21,867 bases of DNA, taken from Nitriliruptoraceae bacterium. GTDB lineage: Bacteria; Actinomycetota; Nitriliruptoria; Nitriliruptorales; Nitriliruptoraceae. The stretch lies in contig SKLC01000199.1 of the NCBI GenBank assembly GCA_007123425.1, forward strand, positions 1 to 21,867, read 5' to 3'. A program made the position numbers and the translations under genes. The notes under the pieces are model-generated. The model was given only the letters and a program-made list of their open reading frames with translations. It made no database searches and was not told where the DNA came from. Positions 17,348-21,867 of the stretch are shown here, piece after piece. The stretch's first letter is position 1. Each line of letters begins with the position of its first letter.

Positions 17348-18334
17348 GTGAACCGATCCCAACGACGAGGCGTGCGCATCGCGGCCGCGGTGGCGTCGCT
17401 GTCGCTGCTGGCCGCGGCCTGCAACGGCGACGATGCGGCCGACAACGGCGAGGAGGCCGACGGCGAGGGCAGCATCGCCCAGGACTACGACCTGTCGGGC
17501 GTGTCCCTGCACGTGGGCACCAAGGACTTCGCCGAGCAGTACATCATCGCCCAGATCCTCGCCCAGGCCCTGGAGGCCGCCGGCGCCGACGTGGAGTACA
17601 CCCAGGACCTGGCCAGCCCCGACGGCGCCCGCAACGCGCTGCTGGCCGGCGAGGTCGACCTGGCGTGGGAGTACACCGGCACGGCCTACATGAACTACCT
17701 CGGTCACGACGAGCCCATCGACGACGAGATGGAGCAGTACGAGGCCGTCGCGGAGCAGGACCTCGAGGAGAACGGGGTCGTGTGGTCCGAGCCCGCGCCC
17801 TTCGACAACACCTACGGGTTCGCGATCAGCCAGGAGGCCTACGACGACCACGGGCTCGACACCGTCTCCGACCTCGCCGAGTGGGTGGAGGCCAACCCCG
17901 ACGAGGCGACGCTGTGCGCCGACGCCACGTTCCCGACCCGCGACGACGGGCTGCCGCGCATCGAGGAGGTCTACGACTTCGAGTGGCCCAGCGAGCAGAT
18001 CATCGACAACATGGACTTCGGGGTCATCTACGACTCCATCGCCAACCGCGACCCCTGCGAGATCGGTGAGATCTTCACCACCGATGGCCGCATCCTCGCG
18101 CTCGACCTGCACGTCCTCGAGGACGACCAGGGCGGCTTCATCAGCTACCTGTCGTCGGTGATGGCCATGGAGGAGCTCGCGGACGAGCACCCGGAGATCC
18201 TCGACATCGCCGCCGAGATCGGCGCGCCGATCGACGAGGAGATGATGACCGAGATGAACGCGGCGGTCGACGTCGACGGCGAGTTCCCCGAGGACGTCGC
18301 CGAGGAGTACCTGCGCGAGCAGGGCTTCATCTGA
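17348..18334 (+). CDS. Osmoprotectant ABC importer substrate-binding lipoprotein (OpuAC-type)
   Basis: A 328-residue extracytoplasmic binding protein for quaternary ammonium solutes such as glycine betaine or choline. The signal peptide (MNRSQRRG, then a hydrophobic core) ends at LAAAC with lipidated Cys25. Residues 26-45 form an acidic Gly/Asp/Glu linker. The two-lobe domain starts near 52 with VGTKDFAEQYIIAQI (56-70). It carries the family motif WEYTGTAYMNYLG (107-119), an aromatic-rich stretch near the ligand site, and GEIFTTDGRI (240-249). Cys190 and Cys237 may pair. The start is GTG 17348 on the strength of its ribosome binding site. As last gene of the importer operon it is followed by a strong hairpin. 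Confidence 0.94.
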   Translation: MNRSQRRGVRIAAAVASLSLLAAACNGDDAADNGEEADGEGSIAQDYDLSGVSLHVGTKDFAEQYIIAQILAQALEAAGADVEYTQDLASPDGARNALLAGEVDLAWEYTGTAYMNYLGHDEPIDDEMEQYEAVAEQDLEENGVVWSEPAPFDNTYGFAISQEAYDDHGLDTVSDLAEWVEANPDEATLCADATFPTRDDGLPRIEEVYDFEWPSEQIIDNMDFGVIYDSIANRDPCEIGEIFTTDGRILALDLHVLEDDQGGFISYLSSVMAMEELADEHPEILDIAAEIGAPIDEEMMTEMNAAVDVDGEFPEDVAEEYLREQGFI

Positions 18335-18360
18335 GTCGGCACCGGACCACACGCACCACT

Positions 18361-18387
18361 CCGGGGGCGGCCGCGCGCCGCCCCCGG
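18361..18387. terminator. Stem-loop terminator after the osmoprotectant operon
   Basis: CCGGGGGCGG (18361-18370) and CCGCCCCCGG (18378-18387) form a perfect 10-base stem around a 7-base loop, 27 bases after the binding-protein stop and before the convergent hydrolase stop. No T-tract follows, as is common in high-GC actinobacteria. It could serve both convergent units. Confidence 0.75.
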
Positions 18388-18399
18388 CGCGTGTCCGCG

Positions 18400-18433
18400 G
18401 GCGTCGAGCGCGTGGCCCGGCGTCGAGCGCGTG
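18400..18433. repeat. 15-base direct repeat beside the terminator
   Basis: GGCGTCGAGCGCGTG occurs at 18400-18414 and 18419-18433, separated by 4 bases, immediately next to the stop codon of the minus-strand hydrolase. It looks like a small 19-base-period tandem duplication. No function is apparent. Confidence 0.6.
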
Positions 18434-19396
18434 TCACAGGTCGTCGAGGAAGTCGCGCACGACCTCGAGCAGCGCGTCCGGGCATTCCTCGTGGGGCGTG
18501 TGCCCGCAGTCGGGGATGACCTCGAGCCGGGCGCCGGGGATCGCCCGGGCCGTGCGCGCGTTCCAGCGCGGCGAGATCACCTCGTCGTGCTCGCCCGCGA
18601 CCACGAGCGTGGGCACCTCGATGCGGCCCAGCAGGTCGGCCAGCGACGGCGGGGCCTCGGCGGTCAGCACCTCCCAGAAGCCCCGGTCCCAGCCGCTGAC
18701 CCGCAGGGGGCGCCGGTAGGCATCGAGGTCGGCCTGCGTGGCGCGGCTCGGGTCGTGCCAGCTGCGGGTGATGCGCTCGAGGGTGACCTCGCCGGCACGT
18801 CGACGCACCACGTACGGGCCCAGCCGACGGGCCTGGGGGCTGCGCAGCAGCGGCCGCAGCCGCGGGGGAGGGCCGACGTCGCCGGTGATGGCCGGGCTGA
18901 CGAGCACGAGCGCCCGGACGCGCTCGGGGGCCAGCGCGTAGGTCTCCAGCGCGACGGTGCCGCCGGCGGACGCGCCCACGACCACGGCCTGTGCCGCGTC
19001 GTGCTCGTCGAGGACGCCGAGCCCGATGCGCGCCGCCGAGGCACGCGTGTAGGGGTTGCCGCGAGTCCACGCGGTGCGGGGCGGGCGCTCGGTGAGCCCG
19101 AACCCGGGCCGGTCGACGGCGATGGGCCGCCAGTCGTGGGCCAGCCCGTCGAGGACGTGCCGCCAGGTGCGGGTGTTGCCGTAGAAGTGGTGGTGGAGCA
19201 GCACCGCGGGCGCACCGGCCGACCCGGCGGCCTCGTGATGGACGTCGACCCCGAGCACCCGGGCGAAGCGGCCCTGGGGCCCGGCGAGCTCGCCGCCGGC
19301 GTCCGACCCGGCCTCGGGCGGTGGCACCACCAGCGGACCTCCCAGCAGGACGAGGAGCAGTGCGACCAGGGCCAGCGGCCAACGACGGGACAGCAC
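18434..19396 (-). CDS. Alpha/beta-fold hydrolase, membrane-anchored or exported
   Basis: A 320-residue alpha/beta hydrolase. The nucleophile elbow is GASAGG with Ser143, the acid is Asp271 in GEHDE and the base is His299 in CGHTPHEE, so the triad is complete. Substrate class (ester, lactone, epoxide or C-C bond) is not readable. The N-terminus (RRWPLALVALLLVLLGGPLVV, about 4-24, as a single hydrophobic helix after two Arg) is a signal anchor or signal peptide without a lipobox, so the enzyme probably acts outside the membrane. The strand-3 loop is HHHFYGN (68-74) rather than the usual HGFPG, an uncommon oxyanion-hole variant. The start is GTG 19396, with only a weak GGAG upstream, so a nearby alternative is possible. 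It is divergent from metG across a duplicated promoter region and appears to be a single-gene unit. Confidence 0.88.
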   Translation of the reverse strand: MLSRRWPLALVALLLVLLGGPLVVPPPEAGSDAGGELAGPQGRFARVLGVDVHHEAAGSAGAPAVLLHHHFYGNTRTWRHVLDGLAHDWRPIAVDRPGFGLTERPPRTAWTRGNPYTRASAARIGLGVLDEHDAAQAVVVGASAGGTVALETYALAPERVRALVLVSPAITGDVGPPPRLRPLLRSPQARRLGPYVVRRRAGEVTLERITRSWHDPSRATQADLDAYRRPLRVSGWDRGFWEVLTAEAPPSLADLLGRIEVPTLVVAGEHDEVISPRWNARTARAIPGARLEVIPDCGHTPHEECPDALLEVVRDFLDDL

Positions 19397-19405
19397 CGGG
19401 GCGTT

Positions 19406-19485
19406 CGTCTCCGTGAGGCCGGCGGACGGGGCGCGCCCTGACGCTCGTCTCCGTGAGGCCGGCGAACGGGTCGCGCCCTGACGCT
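19406..19485. repeat. Two 40-base tandem repeats between hydrolase and metG
   Basis: Bases 19406-19445 and 19446-19485 are head-to-tail copies that match at 38 of 40 positions. The differences are G/A at position 20 and G/T at position 26 of the unit. Each copy begins CGTCTCCGTGAGGCC and ends CGCGCCCTGACGCT. The second copy supplies the likely -35 box of metG. Only two copies exist and there is no spacer, so this is not a CRISPR array. Confidence 0.9.
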
Positions 19486-19505
19486 ACCTGCCCGCTCGGT
19501 AGGCT
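19478..19505 (+). promoter_or_regulatory. Leaderless promoter of metG
   Basis: CTGACG (19478-19483) and TAGGCT (19500-19505) are 16 bases apart, and the -10 box ends 6 bases before ATG 19512. Transcription should therefore begin at or next to the start codon. No Shine-Dalgarno precedes metG, which agrees with leaderless translation, frequent in actinobacteria. Confidence 0.6.
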
Positions 19506-19511
19506 CGCGCC

Positions 19512-21206
19512 ATGAGCACCGACACCGCCTCCTCTGACCGGCACGTCCTCGTGGCGGTCGCCTGGCCCTACGCCAACGGCCTCTCGCACCTGGGTCACAT
19601 CGCCGGCGCGTACCTGCCCGCCGACATCTTCGCCCGCTACCACCGCGTCGCCGGACACCGGGTGCTGATGGTGTCGGGCACCGACGCCCACGGCACCCCG
19701 ATCACGGTCAAGGCCGACCAGGAGGGCGTCACCCCGCGGGACATCGTGGAGCGCTACAACCCCAGGTTCCACGAGCAGTGGGAGCGGTTGGGGATCGCGT
19801 TCGACCTGTTCACCACGACGATGACCGAGAACCACCGCGAGGTGACCTGGGACCTCTTCCGCACCCTGCATGCCAACGGGTTCGTCGAGACCCGCACCAC
19901 CGAGCAGTTCTTCGACCCCGAGGCCGGGCGCTTCCTGCCCGACCGCTACGTCGAGGGGACCTGCCCGCGCTGCGGCGCCGAGGACGCCCGCGGCGACCAG
20001 TGCGACGGCTGCGGCGCCACCCTCGACCCGATCGACCTGATCGACCCGCGCTCGAAGCTGACCGGCGCGACGCCGCAGCCGCGGGAGACCGAGCACTACT
20101 TCCTCCTGCTGCCCCGCCTGCAGGAGGAGCTCGAGGCCTGGCTCGAGACCCGTGAGGGCTGGCGCGGCCACGTGATCAACTGGGCCAAGGGCTTCGTGAA
20201 GGAGGGCCTGCAGGAGCGGGCGATCACCCGCGACCTGTCATGGGGTATCCCCATCCCGCCGGAGCTCGACATCTCCACCGACGCGTCGCAGAAGCGGATC
20301 TACGTCTGGTTCGAGGCCGTGATCGGCTACCTCTCCGCGGCCAAGGAGTGGGCGCAGCGCCAGGGCGACCCCGACGCCTGGAAGGCCTGGTGGCAGAACC
20401 CGGACGCGGAGTCCTACTACTTCATCGGCAAGGACAACGTCCCCTTCCACGCGGTGTTCTGGCCCGCCGAGCTGATGGGCTACAACCAGGGCGCCGAGGC
20501 CCCGCTCAACCTGCCCACCGACGTGCCCGCCAACCAGTACGTCACCTTCCGCGGCTCGAAGGCGTCCAAGTCGCGGGGGGTGGGCAAGTCGCTGCTGGAC
20601 TACCTCGACGTCTACGGGCCCGACGAGCTGCGCTACGCGCTGGCGACGATCCTGCCCGAGCAGGCGGACACCGACCTCGCGGAGGACGAGCTCGTCCGCC
20701 GGGTCAACGACGAGCTGGTGGCCACCTGGGGCAACCTCGTCAACCGCGTGCTGTCGATGACCCGCAAGAACTTCGACGGCGTGGTGCCCGAGCCCGGCGA
20801 GCGCGACGACCGCGACCGGGCGCTGCTGACCACGGTCGACGGCCACCTCGCGGCGCAGGCGCGCCTGATGGAGCGCGTCGAGCTGCGGCACGGGCTCAAG
20901 GAGGCGCTGGCCGCCGCACAGGCCGTCAACGGCTACCTCAACGCGCTCGAGCCGTGGAAGACCGCCAAGGAGGACCGCGACCGCACGGCGACCACGCTCT
21001 GGACCGCCCTGCAGGCCATCAGCGGGATCAACGTCGCGTTCGCTCCCTACACCCCCTTCGCGGCGCAGCGGCTGCACGAGTGGCTCGGCGGCGACGGGCA
21101 GCTGGCCGACCACGGGTGGCGGCGCGCCGAGGTGCCCGCGGGCACGCAGCTGGCCAAGCCCTCCCCGCTGTTCTCCAAGATGGAGACGGCCACCGACGAG
21201 GCCTGA
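19512..21206 (+). CDS. metG: Methionyl-tRNA synthetase
   Basis: A 564-residue class I aminoacyl-tRNA synthetase that charges tRNA-Met in the cytoplasm. AWPYANGLSHLGHIAG carries the HIGH-type signature HLGH (26-29). VSGTDAHGTPITVKA follows at 54-68. A single zinc knuckle is formed by Cys151, 154, 164 and 167 (CX2CX9CX2C). The KMSKS loop is KASKS (350-354), an accepted variant with both Lys kept. An anticodon-binding helical domain follows, ending near 550. There is no C-terminal EMAP II-like tRNA-binding domain, so this is the short dimerisation-free form seen in many actinobacteria. The start ATG follows a leaderless promoter. A VOC gene begins 18 bases after the stop and is probably co-transcribed. 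Confidence 0.97.
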   Translation: MSTDTASSDRHVLVAVAWPYANGLSHLGHIAGAYLPADIFARYHRVAGHRVLMVSGTDAHGTPITVKADQEGVTPRDIVERYNPRFHEQWERLGIAFDLFTTTMTENHREVTWDLFRTLHANGFVETRTTEQFFDPEAGRFLPDRYVEGTCPRCGAEDARGDQCDGCGATLDPIDLIDPRSKLTGATPQPRETEHYFLLLPRLQEELEAWLETREGWRGHVINWAKGFVKEGLQERAITRDLSWGIPIPPELDISTDASQKRIYVWFEAVIGYLSAAKEWAQRQGDPDAWKAWWQNPDAESYYFIGKDNVPFHAVFWPAELMGYNQGAEAPLNLPTDVPANQYVTFRGSKASKSRGVGKSLLDYLDVYGPDELRYALATILPEQADTDLAEDELVRRVNDELVATWGNLVNRVLSMTRKNFDGVVPEPGERDDRDRALLTTVDGHLAAQARLMERVELRHGLKEALAAAQAVNGYLNALEPWKTAKEDRDRTATTLWTALQAISGINVAFAPYTPFAAQRLHEWLGGDGQLADHGWRRAEVPAGTQLAKPSPLFSKMETATDEA

Positions 21207-21224
21207 CGGGCAGCGAGGTGCCAG

Positions 21225-21677
21225 ATGGAGCCCATCGGCTTCCAGGTGACCGTGGACGCGGCGGACCCCCATGCGCAGGCGCGCTTCTGGGCGGCGGCCC
21301 TGGGCTACGTGGTCGAGGACAACGACGCCTTCATCCGTGACCTGCTCGAGCAGGGACACGTGGGCGACGAGGACGTGATCGAGGTGGATGGTCGGCTGAG
21401 CTTCGCGATCGGCGAGGCGATCCGCCACCCCGACGACCTCGACGCGGACCCGCTCGGCGACCCTGCGCCGCGGCGCCTGCTGTTCCTGCACGTGCCCGAG
21501 GAGAAGGTCGGCAAGAACCGGCTCCACCTCGACCTCAACGTCGGTGTCGCGCGCATCGACGCGGAGGTGGCACGGCTCCTCGAGCTGGGCGCGAGCGAGC
21601 TCTACCGGGTGGACGAGCCCGCGTCGGTGCACGCCACGCTCGCCGACCCCGAGGGCAACGAGTTCTGCGTGCAGTGA
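21225..21677 (+). CDS. VOC superfamily (glyoxalase-like) protein
   Basis: A 150-residue protein of the vicinal oxygen chelate fold with paired beta-alpha-beta-beta-beta modules. The start FQVTVDAADPHAQARFWAAA is typical of the glyoxalase-like group seen in actinobacteria. LHLDLNV (about 105-111) and DPEGNEFCVQ at the C-terminus hold the expected second-half His and Glu. The first-half metal ligand is not clear, so metal binding and catalysis are uncertain. GAGG 6 bases before ATG 21225 is the ribosome binding site. The gene follows metG by 18 bases, likely as a passenger in the same transcript. No specific reaction can be named. Confidence 0.87.
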   Translation: MEPIGFQVTVDAADPHAQARFWAAALGYVVEDNDAFIRDLLEQGHVGDEDVIEVDGRLSFAIGEAIRHPDDLDADPLGDPAPRRLLFLHVPEEKVGKNRLHLDLNVGVARIDAEVARLLELGASELYRVDEPASVHATLADPEGNEFCVQ

Positions 21678-21699
21678 GCCGGTGCCGGCCCGCCGGCTC
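21676..21699 (+). terminator. Possible terminator after the VOC gene
   Basis: GAGCCGG (21676-21682) and CCGGCTC (21693-21699) form a perfect 7-base stem over a 10-base loop, starting within the VOC stop codon. No T-tract follows. It separates metG-VOC from the next gene, whose own promoter seems to follow. Confidence 0.45.
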
Positions 21700-21717
21700 C
21701 GGTGCTGCGTCGGCGCC

Positions 21718-21723
21718 TACGCT
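21718..21723 (+). promoter_or_regulatory. Possible -10 box of the zinc-ribbon gene
   Basis: TACGCT ends 8 bases before ATG 21732, a spacing similar to that at metG, which would give a leaderless or nearly leaderless transcript. No good -35 box is seen, and the GC-rich context makes the match weak. Confidence 0.3.
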
Positions 21724-21731
21724 GGGTGGGC

Positions 21732-21867
21732 ATGAGGGGCAGGCGGAGCTGCGAGGGGTGCGGTCAGACCGCACCGGCGCGCGCACGCTTCTGCGGCCGT
21801 TGTGGCGGGCTGCTCGCCTCGCATGCGCCCTCGCCGACGGGGCCGGCAGCGACCGCGCCGGATGGCG
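21732..21867 (+). CDS. Zinc-ribbon protein, 3' end outside the window
   Basis: An ATG-started frame runs off the window end after 45 codons. It begins MRGRRSCEGCG and contains Cys7, Cys10, Cys21 and Cys24 (CX2C-N10-CX2C, second half FCGRCG). This is the N-terminal double-Cys zinc ribbon often placed in front of a longer regulatory, FHA or membrane domain. Residues 27-45 are an Ala/Pro-rich linker. The rest of the protein, and thus its role, cannot be seen. The -10-like TACGCT before it and the lack of a ribosome binding site suggest a leaderless start. Confidence 0.6.
   Translation, partial: MRGRRSCEGCGQTAPARARFCGRCGGLLASHAPSPTGPAATAPDG

Noticed and set aside
15685..17475. 596-codon minus-strand frame across the importer operon
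   Set aside because: Antisense shadow; low-complexity product.
19406..19485. CRISPR-like repeat
   Set aside because: Only two units, directly adjacent without spacers, and no cas genes.
20559..20573. Degenerate KMSKS loop in metG
   Set aside because: KASKS keeps both Lys and both Ser; the second position varies widely in functional MetRS.
20238..21632. 464-codon minus-strand frame across metG and the VOC gene
   Set aside because: Antisense shadow; the product has no domain character.

Overview
The window is 21.9 kb of very GC-rich chromosomal DNA with short intergenic gaps (longest 251 bases). A multifunctional 2-oxoglutarate dehydrogenase of the Kgd type, an apparently leaderless metG, many GTG starts and strong purine-rich ribosome binding sites all point to an actinomycete (Actinomycetota). 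Several exported proteins carry very acidic stretches after the lipid-anchored Cys, and there is a complete osmoprotectant importer. This would fit a salt- or osmotically stressed lineage, but that is inference and no genus can be named. I see no rRNA, tRNA, CRISPR array, transposase, integrase or phage gene.

Layout. 1-3474: the 3' part of kgd (TCA cycle), ending in a 22-base palindrome shared with a convergent DUF4399 lipoprotein gene (3505-3990, minus). 4138-7014: two divergent exported glycan-active genes, a DUF4015-type TIM-barrel glycoside hydrolase with an Ig-like domain (minus) and a NodB-type polysaccharide deacetylase lipoprotein (plus). 7219-8607: a NuoF-like flavin/NADH/4Fe-4S protein with no NuoE or NuoG beside it. 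8680-11705: a GH13 alpha-glucosidase (minus) divergent from a lone MalK/UgpC/MsiK-type sugar-importer ATPase (plus); the promoter of the ATPase gene is overlaid by a nested dyad that looks like an operator. 11848-14436: a two-gene operon of a cytochrome P450 and a luciferase-like flavin monooxygenase. 14631-18334: a four-gene Opu/Osm-type osmoprotectant importer in the order permease, CBS-containing ATPase, permease, binding lipoprotein, with two ATGA overlaps. 18434-19396: an alpha/beta hydrolase (minus). 19512-21677: metG and a VOC protein. From 21732: the start of a zinc-ribbon gene cut by the window end.

How they fit together. The window is a series of short independent transcription units. 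GH13 and the MsiK-like ATPase plausibly form an intracellular oligosaccharide-use unit under shared control. The deacetylase and DUF4015 genes probably act together on an extracellular or cell-wall polysaccharide. The Opu operon supplies compatible solutes. The P450/flavin-monooxygenase pair looks like an oxidative accessory pathway without its own redox partners. I did not find a clearly new multi-gene system. The best leads are the orphan NuoF-like protein, the split deacetylase/hydrolase pair, the P450-luciferase-like pair, the MsiK operator and an 80-base tandem duplication at the metG promoter.
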